The position numbers and the translations under genes were made by a program. 64,000 nucleotides of DNA, taken from the NCBI RefSeq assembly GCF_000788395.1, contig NZ_CP009888.1:1942001-2006000 (forward strand). The letters are read 5' to 3'. Shown here in pieces: positions 11,739 to 23,400 of the stretch. The notes under the pieces are model-generated. The model was not told the origin of the DNA. It worked only from the letters and a program-made list of their open reading frames with translations, and made no database searches. The DNA comes from Pseudoalteromonas piratica (GTDB lineage Bacteria > Pseudomonadota > Gammaproteobacteria > Enterobacterales > Alteromonadaceae). Position 1 is the stretch's first letter. The number at the start of each line of letters is the position of its first letter.

Positions 11739-13169
11739 CTAAGGTGTAAATGTTGCTACACCCAATTCGTTAGCTTCTTGGCTTTGTGCTTTACCTAAAA
11801 TATCACTTGGCGCAACGTCTTTACGCAGATCCATTTCTGCTTCGGTACGAATTAGCTCACCACGAAGTGAGTTAGGTAAGGCTTCAGTAATTTTTACATC
11901 GACAAATTGACCAATCACTGAATGAGGGCCTTCGAAGTTAACAACGCGGTTGTTCTCAGTACGGCCGCGAAGCTCCATTGGATTCTTTTTCGATGGGCCT
12001 TCAACCAAAATACGTTGTTCAGTACCAAACATTTTACGGCTGATATCTTGCGCCATTTGCGTGATACGGTTTTGTAAAATGTATAAACGTTCTTTCTTTT
12101 CTGATTCTGGTACATCATCAGGTAAATCAGCAGCTGGTGTACCTGGGCGCGCACTGTAGATAAAGCTGAAACTCATATCAAAACCAATGTCATTGATAAG
12201 GTTCATCGTCGCTTCAAAATCCGCTTTAGACTCACCAGGGAAACCAATAATGAAGTCTGAGCTCATACTTAAATTAGGGCGGATCTTACGTAACTTACGA
12301 ATAGTTGATTTGTATTCAAGTGCTGTATGACCACGCTTCATTAATGCCAGTACTCGATCTGAACCACTTTGAACAGGTAAGTGTAAGTGGTCAACAAGCT
12401 CTGGCACATCAGCATAGGCTTCAATAATATCAGGCGTGAATTCTACTGGGTGAGAAGTCGTATAACGAATACGGTCAATGCCATCGATAGCAGCAACATA
12501 GCGCAGTAAATCTGAAAAATAACAAATTTCACCATCGTGCGTTTCACCACGATATGCATTTACGTTTTGGCCTAGTAGGTTTACTTCACGCACGCCTTGC
12601 TCGGCAAGTTGTGCAACTTCAAGTAATACGTCATCAAGTGGGCGGCTTACTTCTTCACCACGCGTGTATGGTACAACACAGAAAGTACAGTACTTAGAAC
12701 AGCCTTCCATGATAGATACGAACGCACTTGGACCTTCTGCTTTTGGCTCAGGTAAACGGTCGAATTTTTCAATCTCAGGGAAAGAAATATCAATTACAGA
12801 GCCATTTTCTTCCTGAACTTGCTTAATCATTTCAGGTAAACGGTGCAATGTTTGTGGTCCAAAAACGATGTCGACAAAAGGCGCACGTTGACGAATAGTT
12901 TCGCCTTCTTGAGACGCAACACAACCACCTACACCAATGACTAAATCAGGGTTGTCATCTTTTAACAGTTTCCAACGGCCCAATTGGTGAAATACTTTTT
13001 CTTGTGCTTTTTCACGAATTGAACACGTATTGAGAAGAATTACATCTGCATTTTCAGCTTCTTCAGTTAATTCATAACCATTGCTAGCATCTAATAGGTC
13101 TGCCATTTTTTGCGAGTCATACTCGTTCATTTGACAGCCCCATGTTTTGATATGCAGCTTTTTACCCAT
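11739..13169 (-). CDS. miaB: tRNA-2-methylthio-N6-dimethylallyladenosine synthase
   Basis: Radical-SAM methylthiotransferase that adds ms2 to i6A37 of tRNAs reading UNN codons. The protein has 476 residues when started at 13169. A longer frame from 13187 adds six residues, but GAGG sits about nine bases before the 13169 ATG and E. coli MiaB is 474 residues. The N-terminal UPF0004 domain carries the auxiliary-cluster cysteines in [20 protein letters not shown] and GVGGCVASQ. The radical SAM CxxxCxxC motif is in [22 protein letters not shown] domain ends the protein. It is the first gene of the five-gene minus operon. Confidence 0.97.
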   Translation of the reverse strand: MGKKLHIKTWGCQMNEYDSQKMADLLDASNGYELTEEAENADVILLNTCSIREKAQEKVFHQLGRWKLLKDDNPDLVIGVGGCVASQEGETIRQRAPFVDIVFGPQTLHRLPEMIKQVQEENGSVIDISFPEIEKFDRLPEPKAEGPSAFVSIMEGCSKYCTFCVVPYTRGEEVSRPLDDVLLEVAQLAEQGVREVNLLGQNVNAYRGETHDGEICYFSDLLRYVAAIDGIDRIRYTTSHPVEFTPDIIEAYADVPELVDHLHLPVQSGSDRVLALMKRGHTALEYKSTIRKLRKIRPNLSMSSDFIIGFPGESKADFEATMNLINDIGFDMSFSFIYSARPGTPAADLPDDVPESEKKERLYILQNRITQMAQDISRKMFGTEQRILVEGPSKKNPMELRGRTENNRVVNFEGPHSVIGQFVDVKITEALPNSLRGELIRTEAEMDLRKDVAPSDILGKAQSQEANELGVATFTP

Positions 13170-13392
13170 GTTTTCGTGCCTCAACAAATTACTTACAGCT
13201 TAAAGGACGCGTATTTTATCCTTAAGCGTAGGTGGATTCAAATATGTTTGCAAAATCATCAGCAGTTATTAACGAAATCCTAAAACTGATTTATGACTTT
13301 TGATTTTTTCGTAAAAAATATGAATCAAAATCAAACTTTTGCTGAGTGCTTACGTTAGAATAATAAGTACTTAAAGCTGAGAGATTTTTCCT

Positions 13393-14550
13393 ATGAGTTT
13401 ATCAATTTGTATTATCGGTGGTGGCATGGTTGGGGCTGCTGCTGCAGTGGCATTAGCCAAACAAGGCCATACCATACAGTTAGTTGAAAATAATCCGATT
13501 GATGAAAATAAAGTACTAAGTAGTGATCAAATAGATATACGTGTTTCGGCACTTAATTTATTTTCCGAAAACTTACTTTCAGAATTAGGTGCGTGGCAGC
13601 ATATTAGAAAATCACGTAGTGCAGAGTACAAACGACTGAGTGTACAGGATTACCAAAAATCGCCGTTGATATTTAACAATCAAGAAATTGGTCAGTCGCA
13701 CTTAGGGCATATTATTGAAAATAATGTGATTCAGACCAGTATTTGGCAAGAATTCAGTCACCACAATATTTCGGTGCTAAGTGATTTGGGTAAGTTGGAA
13801 GGGATCTTACATCATAATGATAAAGAGACCTTGTGTTTTGAATCTCAGACACTTGAAGCCGATTTGGTTGTTGTAGCCGATGGAGCACGATCACATACGC
13901 GAGAGCTATTAGGTATTGGTACTACTGGTTGGCAATACCAACAAGCGTGTATGGGGGTATTAATTAAATTAGATGCTGAGCAGCAAGATATTACTTGGCA
14001 AGAGTTTCAACCAACAGGGCCAGTTGCGTTCTTACCAATGCAGGCACCTTATGCGAATTTAATTTGGTATCACCACGAGGACACGTTAAGAAAACTCGCT
14101 GACGGTGATAAAAATAATTTAAAGGATGCCATTGTAACAAACTATCCTGAACTGCCTGGGGATTTTGAAATTCTTAAAACCGCGGTTTTCCCTCTGACAC
14201 GCCAACATGCAAATCAATACAGCAAAAGTCGTTGTGTGTTAGTGGGGGATGCCGCTCATGCTATCAACCCATTAGCAGGGCAGGGTGTAAACTTAGGTTT
14301 TAAAGATGTTGCGCAATTAGTGAATAGTTTGTCAAAGGAAGCGAATATAGCCAAAGCATTAAAAGATTACGAGCAAAAACGCCGAATCCCTAACTTAGCA
14401 ATGATGAGTATGATGGATGCATGTTATTTTGCGTTTTCTAACGAAATCACACCATTAAAAATATTACGGCAAAGCGCGATTACAGGCCTAAGTAAATTAA
14501 GCCCGATAAAAAGCCAGATGTTAAAATATGCTGTAGGTCATTATTTATAA
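13393..14550 (+). CDS. ubiF: Ubiquinone-biosynthesis FAD hydroxylase, UbiF-type
   Basis: A 385-residue flavoprotein monooxygenase of the UbiH/UbiF/VisC family. The N-terminal dinucleotide fold has IIGGGMVGAAAAVALA at about residues 7-22, DGARSHTRELLG lies mid-protein, and the second FAD motif GDAAHAINPLAGQGVNLGF is near residue 285. These enzymes hydroxylate the ring of octaprenyl-quinone precursors at the membrane. I assign UbiF rather than UbiH or UbiI from length and synteny: in E. coli ubiF also lies divergent from miaB and next to the metT tRNA operon. The paralogue assignment is therefore an inference, while the family is certain. Confidence 0.85.
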   Translation: MSLSICIIGGGMVGAAAAVALAKQGHTIQLVENNPIDENKVLSSDQIDIRVSALNLFSENLLSELGAWQHIRKSRSAEYKRLSVQDYQKSPLIFNNQEIGQSHLGHIIENNVIQTSIWQEFSHHNISVLSDLGKLEGILHHNDKETLCFESQTLEADLVVVADGARSHTRELLGIGTTGWQYQQACMGVLIKLDAEQQDITWQEFQPTGPVAFLPMQAPYANLIWYHHEDTLRKLADGDKNNLKDAIVTNYPELPGDFEILKTAVFPLTRQHANQYSKSRCVLVGDAAHAINPLAGQGVNLGFKDVAQLVNSLSKEANIAKALKDYEQKRRIPNLAMMSMMDACYFAFSNEITPLKILRQSAITGLSKLSPIKSQMLKYAVGHYL

Positions 14551-14604
14551 TGGCCTTTTTTTAGAATTTAATCCATAGAGGAGTAAACGAAAGTAAATTA
14601 TTTT

Positions 14605-14731
14605 GGATAAAAGGATAAAAGGATAAAAGGATAAAAGGATAAAAGGATAAAAGGATAAAAGGATAAAAGGATAAAAGGATAAAAGGATAAAAGGATAAAA
14701 GGATAAAAGGATAAAAGGATAAAAGGATAAA
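14605..14731. repeat. 8-bp tandem repeat GGATAAAA, 16 copies
   Basis: Sixteen head-to-tail copies of GGATAAAA, identical throughout, start at 14605 and every 8 bases after it. The last copy lacks one base. The tract lies between the ubiF stop (14550) and the CCA end of the last tRNA-Leu (14738), six bases beyond the tRNA 3' end. If the tRNA operon transcript reads through, its trailer would be a pyrimidine-rich UUUUAUCC repeat. Reading frames across it give artefactual periodic peptides. Copy number is likely variable by slippage. Confidence 0.97.
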
Positions 14732-14737
14732 GAAACA

Positions 14738-14822
<85 letters not shown>

Positions 14823-14873
14823 ACAAGGATATTTCAAACAGAGAACTGTTTTTGGTAGTCCATGTTAAAAACA

Positions 14874-14950
14874 TGGTGGCTACGCCCTGATTTGAACAGG
14901 GGACCCCATCATTATGAGTGATGTGCTCTAACCAGCTGAGCTACGTAGCC
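14874..14950 (-). tRNA. tRNA-Met (anticodon CAT), elongator type
   Basis: A 77-base tRNA with acceptor GGCTACG, anticodon loop TCATAAT and encoded CCA. The first base pair is G-C, unlike the mismatched initiator tRNA, so this is the elongator form. The sequence is identical to the copy at 15645-15721. Confidence 0.96.
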
Positions 14951-14952
14951 GT

Positions 14953-15027
14953 TGGCTGGAGTACCAGGATTTGAACCTGGGAATGGCGGGATCAAAACCC
15001 GCTGCCTTACCGCTTGGCGATACTCCA
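14953..15027 (-). tRNA. tRNA-Gln (anticodon TTG), copy 3
   Basis: A 75-base tRNA beginning TGGAGTA with anticodon loop TTTGATC and encoded CCA. It lies two bases upstream of tRNA-Met in transcription order. Confidence 0.97.
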
Positions 15028-15075
15028 ACGAATACTCTTTCGAGTAAGTGATTAGTTTAGTTCTTATCGAGAACA

Positions 15076-15160
<85 letters not shown>

Positions 15161-15181
15161 ATAGGGTATCTCTAGAAGAGA

Positions 15182-15256
15182 TGGCTGGAGTACCAGGATT
15201 TGAACCTGGGAATGGCGGGATCAAAACCCGCTGCCTTACCGCTTGGCGATACTCCA
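15182..15256 (-). tRNA. tRNA-Gln (anticodon TTG), copy 2
   Basis: 75 bases with encoded CCA, identical to the other Gln copies. The spacer to the following Leu gene contains an imperfect ATCTCTAGAAGAGAT hairpin that also occurs in the next unit. Confidence 0.97.
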
Positions 15257-15304
15257 ACGATTACTCTTTCGAGAAAGTGATTAGTTTAGTTCTTATCGAG
15301 AACA

Positions 15305-15389
<85 letters not shown>

Positions 15390-15410
15390 ACAGGGTATCT
15401 CTAGAAGAGA

Positions 15411-15485
15411 TGGCTGGAGTACCAGGATTTGAACCTGGGAATGGCGGGATCAAAACCCGCTGCCTTACCGCTTGGCGATACTCCA
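15411..15485 (-). tRNA. tRNA-Gln (anticodon TTG), copy 1
   Basis: 75 bases with encoded CCA. It lies exactly 229 bases from the Gln copy at 15182. Confidence 0.97.
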
Positions 15486-15522
15486 GCAATGGTAGTAGAT
15501 AGTTTTAGTTCCTATCAGAACA

Positions 15523-15607
<85 letters not shown>

Positions 15608-15644
15608 ATACTTGAACAAAACTATGGTAGCATGTTTTAAAACA

Positions 15645-15721
15645 TGGTGGCTACGCCCTGATTTGAACAGGGGACCCCATCATTATGAGTGATGTGCTCT
15701 AACCAGCTGAGCTACGTAGCC
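15645..15721 (-). tRNA. tRNA-Met (anticodon CAT), first gene of the array
   Basis: A 77-base elongator tRNA-Met with encoded CCA, nearest to the promoter at 15760-15788. It corresponds in position to metT, the first gene of the E. coli metT-leuW-gln operon next to ubiF. Confidence 0.96.
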
Positions 15722-15759
15722 ATGTTTTGTTCGTTGTCATCATCGCTGATGCGGGGCGT

Positions 15760-15788
15760 ATTATGCTGATTACCCCCAAATCCGTCAA
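15760..15788 (-). promoter_or_regulatory. Sigma-70 promoter of the tRNA array, stringent type
   Basis: On the minus strand, TTGACG (15783-15788) and CATAAT (15760-15765) are separated by 17 bases. The -10 is followed by ACGCCCCGC. A GC-rich discriminator of this kind is typical of rRNA and tRNA promoters repressed by ppGpp and DksA. It lies about 40 bases upstream of the first tRNA-Met. Confidence 0.8.
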
Positions 15789-16084
15789 CACCTTTTTTTC
15801 AAAAAAATGAATATTCCGAGTCGTTTGCGTTTTTTTTATTCGAACTGAGCAAAAAACCGCACAACACATCGTTATTTGAGTTAAATATTATACAGGTTGA
15901 CGATTTAAATTTTGAATTACACAGTATAGTCGTAATGCGCTGTTTGTGTTTTTTCAGAATAATTGGATCTTATGGTGAGAAGTTAATATAAGATTTGAAT
16001 GAAAAATTTACTCAAGCAATGATTTATCACTGTAATGTGATTACTGAGTTAGCGGCATGACAGGGATATAATGCTCGAAAAATA
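15789..16084. other. Non-coding stretch between tRNA promoter and ychF terminator
   Basis: About 300 AT-rich bases with no convincing reading frame. It holds a poly-T/A patch next to the tRNA promoter, which could act as an UP element, and an inverted repeat ATCAC-N6-GTGAT near 16025-16040. I see nothing else. Confidence 0.5.
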
Positions 16085-16112
16085 AAAAAGGCTCGCAAAT
16101 GCGAGCCTTTTT
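16085..16112 (-). terminator. Intrinsic terminator of rplY-pth-ychF
   Basis: The stem AAAAAGGCTCGC and its complement enclose an AAAT loop, with T-runs at the 3' side on both strands. It lies 13 bases downstream of the ychF stop. Confidence 0.9.
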
Positions 16113-16125
16113 AAACACTGTTTTC

Positions 16126-17217
<1,092 letters not shown>

Positions 17218-17249
17218 AATAATAAACCTTAAACTAAGTTAAACCAGTC

Positions 17250-17840
17250 TTAAGCGACTGGTTTAAATGTATGTAATCTGTTTTGTGCTTTTAACACACC
17301 GTCTTTTGCTAGTATTTCCATGCAGCGAACTGCCTCATCCACCACATCATCAATTAGAGCTTGATCTGCGGCGGGAGCTTTACCTAGTACCCAGCCAGTG
17401 ACTTTGTCTTTATGACCTGGGTGACCAATACCAATTCGCAAACGCATAAATTCTTTTTGGTTTGCCATTTTACTAATAATGTCTTTTAGTCCGTTATGGC
17501 CACCATGTCCACCACCTTTTTTTAATTTGGCGATGCCTGGTTCAAGATCCATTTCATCGTGTGCGACTAAAATATTTTCGACAGGAATTTTGTAAAAGTT
17601 AGCTAAACTACTGACCGCTTTACCACTTAAATTCATAAAAGTAGTGGGGATCAATAATTTGAATTCTTGATTTTGAATAATCACTTTGCCAACTAGGCCG
17701 TGATGTTTAGAGTCGTGTTTGAGAATGCAGTTGTAGCGTTTGGCAAGTTCTTCGATGAACCATGCACCAGCATTATGACGGGTTTTTGCGTATTCGGGGC
17801 CTGGATTAGCCAGGCCCACAAGCATTTGAATATTATTCAA
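17250..17840 (-). CDS. pth: Peptidyl-tRNA hydrolase
   Basis: A 196-residue enzyme that releases tRNA from prematurely ended peptidyl-tRNA. The start [25 protein letters not shown] contains the conserved GLANPG and the catalytic His in [26 protein letters not shown] and [12 protein letters not shown] follow in the expected order. It is between rplY (19-base gap) and ychF (32-base gap) in one transcription unit. Confidence 0.97.
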   Translation of the reverse strand: MNNIQMLVGLANPGPEYAKTRHNAGAWFIEELAKRYNCILKHDSKHHGLVGKVIIQNQEFKLLIPTTFMNLSGKAVSSLANFYKIPVENILVAHDEMDLEPGIAKLKKGGGHGGHNGLKDIISKMANQKEFMRLRIGIGHPGHKDKVTGWVLGKAPAADQALIDDVVDEAVRCMEILAKDGVLKAQNRLHTFKPVA

Positions 17841-17859
17841 GGTGCTAACACCTTAATAA

Positions 17860-18474
17860 TTATTCTGCAGCGTCTTCTGAAGCTTCTTCAGAAGCAGCGC
17901 CTTTAGGAGCGTTTAAAGTCACAACTGCTTGGTCGTGATCTGCACCTTTAGCAAGCTCAACTGAAACAACGCCAGCTGGAAGAGCGATATCAGATAGGTG
18001 TAAAGTAGCACCAACTTCTAGCGCAGCTACGTCAACTTCGATGAACTCAGGAAGTTGTGCTGGAAGACATGTGATTTCGATTTCAGTTACAAGGTGAGCA
18101 ACTGTGTTACCGCCTTTAGTTGCAGCTTCTTCGTTGATGAAGTGTACAGGAACCTTAGTGTGGATCTTGTGGTTAGCGTCAACGCGTTGGAAATCTAAGT
18201 GCATTACTTTAGGCTTGAACGGGTGACGTTGGATATCTTTAAGGATAGCTTCAACTTTTTCACCGCCAATGTTTAAAGTAAGGATGTGGCTGTAGAAACC
18301 TTCATCTTCTTGCGCTTTGATCACTTTGTTGTGAGCTAGAGTAAGAGATACAGCTTCTTTTTCTGCACCGTAAAGAACAGCAGGAACTTTGTCAGCACGG
18401 CGTAGGCGGCGGCTCGCACCAGTACCTAAGTCAGAACGTACTTCTGCATCTAATGTGTATAATTCGTTAGACAT
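17860..18474 (-). CDS. rplY: Ribosomal protein L25, long CTC form
   Basis: A 204-residue L25/TL5/CTC protein that binds 5S rRNA. The N-terminal L25 domain covers about residues 1-95 ([22 protein letters not shown]) and is joined to the C-terminal TL5 beta domain (about 100-190). An Ala/Glu-rich tail follows. The open frame extends upstream to 18531, but I chose ATG 18474 because GGAGA precedes it and [15 protein letters not shown] is the family start. E. coli has only the short form, whereas this one has the extra domain seen in many marine gammaproteobacteria. It leads the rplY-pth-ychF unit. Confidence 0.95.
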   Translation of the reverse strand: MSNELYTLDAEVRSDLGTGASRRLRRADKVPAVLYGAEKEAVSLTLAHNKVIKAQEDEGFYSHILTLNIGGEKVEAILKDIQRHPFKPKVMHLDFQRVDANHKIHTKVPVHFINEEAATKGGNTVAHLVTEIEITCLPAQLPEFIEVDVAALEVGATLHLSDIALPAGVVSVELAKGADHDQAVVTLNAPKGAASEEASEDAAE

Positions 18475-18670
18475 AAATGTCTCCAATAATAATTTAAAGT
18501 TTGTTGAAAGCTTCGCGACCAAAGCTCTCACCTAAAAAAGGCGCGCTATAGTAACACTGCCACTTGATAAAAGAAACTATTATTGTGGTTTTTAATAACG
18601 GGATTGATTTTATGATTTTTGTGCAACATGGCATAATCGCTTAGTAGTAATTGAACTAAGTATTTTAACT

Positions 18671-20404
18671 GTGGCGTATCAACTAAGACCTTATCAACAA
18701 GAAGCGGTTGAAAAAACCCTTACTCATTTTCGCAAATCGAACAGTTCAGCAGTCATTGTATTACCCACAGGTTCTGGTAAAAGTTTAGTTATTGCCGAAC
18801 TGGCAAGGCTTGCTCGTAAGAAAATTTTGGTGGTTACTCATGTTAAGGAATTAGTAGAACAAAACCATGAGAAATATGAAAGCTTTGGCTTGAAAGCGAG
18901 TATTTATTCTGCCGGTCTTAAGCAAAAATCACTTGCCCAGCAGGTGACGTTTGCCAGTGTGCAATCTTTGGGAAATAATTTAAATGCTTTAGATGAGGAA
19001 TACTCATTAATTATTATTGATGAGTGCCACCGTGTTTCTGGTGACGAAAACACGCAATATCAAAAATTAATCTCGCACATTAGAAGCAATAATTCGGCAC
19101 TTAAGGTGCTGGGTTTAACTGCAACGCCTTATCGACTCGGCATGGGCTTTATTTATCGCTTTCATTACCACGGTTTTGTCAGGGGGGATCAACATGCCCC
19201 GTTTGAACATTGCATTTATGAATTGCCATTAAGGTATATGATTTCAAATAATTACCTTACCCCACCAAAGTTAATCGACGCGGCGATCACCCACTATGAT
19301 TTTGACTCACTGAGTAAAGATGCGTTTGGACGTATTAGTGAAAAGGATATCAATCAACTGCTTAAAGAAAATCAGCGGGCAACAAAAGCGATTATTGATC
19401 AGGTTTTAACGCTATCTACTGATCGTACTGGTGTAATGATATTTGCATCAACTATTCAGCATGCTCAGGAAATTCAAAGTTATTTACCAAGTGATGAAAC
19501 GGCTTTGGTGATTGGTGATACCCATAATGCTGAACGTGATGCGATTATTCGACAGTTTAAAGAAAAACAGATTAAATATCTGGTTAATGTCTCTGTACTT
19601 ACTACGGGGTTTGATGCGCCACATGTTGATTTTATTGCGATATTAAGGCCGACCGAATCAGTTAGCTTGTATCAACAAATCGTTGGTCGTGGTTTGCGCT
19701 TAGCCCCAGGTAAAACTGAATGCTTAGTGGTTGACTATGCGGCAAATGGCTTTGACTTATTTCATCCTGAAGTAGGCAGCGTGAAACCTGATAGTGATAG
19801 TGAACCCGTACAGGTGCTTTGCCCTGGTTGTGGTTTTGCTAATACTTTTTGGGGGAAAACTGACAGTGATGGCAAGGTGATTGAACATTTCGGCAGACGC
19901 TGTCAGGGCATACTAGAAGACGGGGAGCAGAGCGAACAATGTGATTTTCGTTTTCGCTTTAAGGAATGTGAGCACTGCGGTGCACAAAATGACATCGCAG
20001 CAAGAGTATGCCATCAATGCAAACAACCAATAGTAGACCCTGATGATAAACTGCGTGACGCGTTAAATTTGAAAAATGCCCTAGTGCTGCGGGTGAGTGG
20101 CATGCAACTAGAAGCGCAAAACCAGAGGCTGAAAGTGACTTATCATGATGAAGATGGTGCAGACGTTAGCGAATACTTTAGCTTATCCTCAGAAAAAGCG
20201 TCATTTTATTTTAAACGGCAGTTTTTGCGCGTGGGTGTTACCAGTAAAATTGATTTTTCTAACCCTAACTCAGTAGTTACTCATCAATCACTACTTAAGG
20301 TACCGGACTTTGTGGTTGCAAAACGAGACAAAGGTAAACATAAAGTGGTGGAGCGAATTTTTGATTACCAAGGTCAATTTAGAAAAGCGCATGAATTAAG
20401 ATAA
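18671..20404 (+). CDS. radD: RadD-like superfamily 2 helicase/ATPase
   Basis: A 577-residue SF2 ATPase like E. coli RadD/YejH (586 residues), which helps recombination-type DNA repair together with SSB and RecA. The start is GTG 18671. Walker A LPTGSGKS is at residues 31-38, the DEAH-type box IIIDECHR is near 118, and motif VI QIVGRGLRLAPGK is near 340. The C-terminal zinc modules are CPGCGF with a following RRCQG, then CEHCG and CHQCKQP. No LexA box is visible upstream. It is a single gene divergent from rplY. Confidence 0.92.
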   Translation: MAYQLRPYQQEAVEKTLTHFRKSNSSAVIVLPTGSGKSLVIAELARLARKKILVVTHVKELVEQNHEKYESFGLKASIYSAGLKQKSLAQQVTFASVQSLGNNLNALDEEYSLIIIDECHRVSGDENTQYQKLISHIRSNNSALKVLGLTATPYRLGMGFIYRFHYHGFVRGDQHAPFEHCIYELPLRYMISNNYLTPPKLIDAAITHYDFDSLSKDAFGRISEKDINQLLKENQRATKAIIDQVLTLSTDRTGVMIFASTIQHAQEIQSYLPSDETALVIGDTHNAERDAIIRQFKEKQIKYLVNVSVLTTGFDAPHVDFIAILRPTESVSLYQQIVGRGLRLAPGKTECLVVDYAANGFDLFHPEVGSVKPDSDSEPVQVLCPGCGFANTFWGKTDSDGKVIEHFGRRCQGILEDGEQSEQCDFRFRFKECEHCGAQNDIAARVCHQCKQPIVDPDDKLRDALNLKNALVLRVSGMQLEAQNQRLKVTYHDEDGADVSEYFSLSSEKASFYFKRQFLRVGVTSKIDFSNPNSVVTHQSLLKVPDFVVAKRDKGKHKVVERIFDYQGQFRKAHELR

Positions 20405-20488
20405 AAAATTTATATAAAACAAACAATAAGTATTTGGTACTTGCTTAAAAATAGACCTAAACTCTAAATAAAAAAACAGGCAAGGACG

Positions 20489-23400
20489 ATGTTTTCAAGT
20501 ACTAAAATTACATTTCGCGTGACTCTCGCATTTATATGCTTGCTAATAGCTGTGATTACAGCATCCGTTGCTATAGGCTTACAATATTATTTTTCTAAAC
20601 AAATAACGGTCAGTGCTAGTCAACAGTTTGCAGAGCAAGTATCCAAGCAAGTAGAGTTATCGGTATCTAAAATGGATGATACTGCTAAAAATACCGCATC
20701 ATTACTCGCTAAGTACTCGTCGTTAATTGAAGGGCATACGCTGGCTGGTAAAGCAGACCAAATTCTTACCGATCTACTCATTGATCATAACGATTTCTAT
20801 GCTATTTACTACGGCTTTGATAATGGCGACTTTTATGAATTGATAAATCTAGAGACCAATCAAAAAGTACGCAAACAACTGAATGCCGCAATGGAAGATC
20901 GCTTTGTTAAAATTCATATTTATACAGAAAATGGGCGAAGAGTAAGGAAAACAGAGTTCCTCAATGATAAGTTGCAGGTGAGACATAGCAAGCTCGAAGA
21001 GAGCGATTACGATGCTAGCAGTAGACACTGGTTTATCAATGCCAACACCAAACATGTAGTAAAGTCACCACCTTATTTGTTCCATCATTTACAGGCATCA
21101 GGGCAAACCTATTCAAAAATCGTCAATGGTACTAACCACGTTGTTGCTGTTGACTTAACATTACAAACAATTGCTAAACAACTGAACAGTAGCTTCGAGC
21201 GTAATGGCAATTCAGACAGCATTGAAGCCTATATTTATGATAGCCAAGGTGAGCTATTACTCAGTAATAAAAGTGCTGAAGAAAAGGCATCGCTTAAGGT
21301 GCAACCTTTGGTACTTTCTGAAGAACAACAAGCATTGGTAGAAAGAATAGGTGCTTTAAGTGTGAGTAATGAATTAGATTGGGCACCGATCGACTTTTCA
21401 ATTTCAGGTATGCCAAAAGGTTACACGCCGGCATTAATCTCTTTACTGGGGCAAAAACTTAACTTAGAAATTAACTTTATCAATGGTTATGCTTGGTCGG
21501 AATTAGTTAGTTTATATCAAAATGATAAAATTGATGTGTTGCAACCTGTTCATCAAACATTGAGTAATAAAGGTTGGGGAACCTATTCCAAGCCGCTGCT
21601 TAATTTGCCCTTAACACTTGCAACATTGCCAGGCAATAACACAATTTCGTCACTGTCAGAACTTAACAATAAACGGTTAGCTATACCTGAAGGCTGGTCG
21701 CTCATTTCTGCTATAGAACAGAGCTATCCAGAAATCAGTATTATTGAAGTGAGCGATTTGCAAGCTGCCTTACTGGCTGTTAAAGATGGTAAAGTTGATG
21801 CCGCAATTGATAGCCAGCTGATCCTAGCTTATACCGCAAAAATGTTTTTTATAGAAGGACTGCAATTTCATAAGAATATTGATGCAAGCTTGTTAAGTTT
21901 TGATACTAACTTACGCATGGTGGCAAAAAATAAAAAAATTGTCGATTTGCTGAATTTCGCACTTGAAAATATTACGCAGCAAGAACTCGCTTTTTTATCT
22001 GAGCAATGGTTAACGTTCGATCTTAATGCGAAAGCAGTTGATGCTTCTAACGTAGTACCATACAAACAGTTAATTACACTCTCCACTGACAATGCTAATC
22101 ATAATCGCTTACAGGTTGTCGAAATTAACAATACCGATTATTTACTCTTTATTGCACCAACAACGCTTGGCACGGAAGAACAAAACTATTTAGCCCTATT
22201 GATCCCAACAAAACTCGCTTATGCAGAAGGGCTTAGCTATGTTACTAAATCAATTATAGTGACCATTTTAATCTTATGTTTGCTAATGCCACTGACTTAT
22301 TTTGTTGCAAGCCCCATTGTTGCGGCAATGCGCCGTTTAAGTATTGAAAACTTAAAAATACAACAACGTAATTATGATGCGATTGAAGTTGAACACAGCT
22401 TTATTAAAGAAATTGATGAGGTGTTTGATTCGCTTAATCAAATGGCTGAGTCGATTAAAGCTTATGAAGCGAAACAAGCTGAACTGCTGGATTCATTTGT
22501 AAAATTAATCGCACAAGCAATTGATGATAAATCGCCATATACTGCAGGTCACTGTAATCGAGTGCCTGAACTTGGATTGATGTTGGCTAATTATGCGAGT
22601 GATAGTGAAGATGCGTACTTTAAAGCATTTAAGCTGGATAGTGATGACAAAAAGCGTGAATTCAAATTAGCGGCATGGTTGCATGATTGCGGCAAAATAA
22701 TAACCCCTGAACATATAGTTGATAAAGGTAGTAAATTAGAATGCATTTATAATCGTATTCATGAGATACGTATGCGTTTTGAAGTGTTGTTACGCGATGC
22801 TGAAATTGATTTTTATCAGCAGTTAATACAACACCCAACGCGTGAAAACGAATTAAAATCTGCGTTAATCGCAACACGACAATCACTTAATGAAGAGTAT
22901 GAATTTGTTGCCAAAATTAACCAAGGTGGCGAATTTATGGAAGACGATAAACTTGAGCGGCTTGAAGCAATTGCCAAACGTACTTGGCAGCGCAATCTCA
23001 GTGATAGAGTAGGGCTGTCTCCGTTAGAAGAGATGTTTTTATTAAATGATGATGACGAATGTTTGCCAGTAAAAGAACAGTTACTGGCAGATAAAACATC
23101 GCATATTATAAAACGCGAGCATGCAGTTGAATATGCTCCCCACTTAGGTATTAATGTTGAGATACCTGAACATAAGGCTAATTTAGGTGAGCTTTATAAC
23201 CTTAAAGTAGGGCGCGGTACGCTTACCAGTGAAGACCGATTTATTATTAATGAACACATTATTGGCACGATTAAAATGCTAGATTCGTTGCCATTCCCAG
23301 AAGAGCTAGCGAATGTACCGCGTTTTGCATCAACTCATCATGAGACTTTAAAAGGCACAGGTTATCCAAGAAAATTAAAAGCGGAAGATCTATCTATTCC

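Noticed and set aside
16025..16040. CRP site in ATCAC-N6-GTGAT
   Set aside because: The arm orientation is the reverse of the CRP consensus TGTGA-N6-TCACA.
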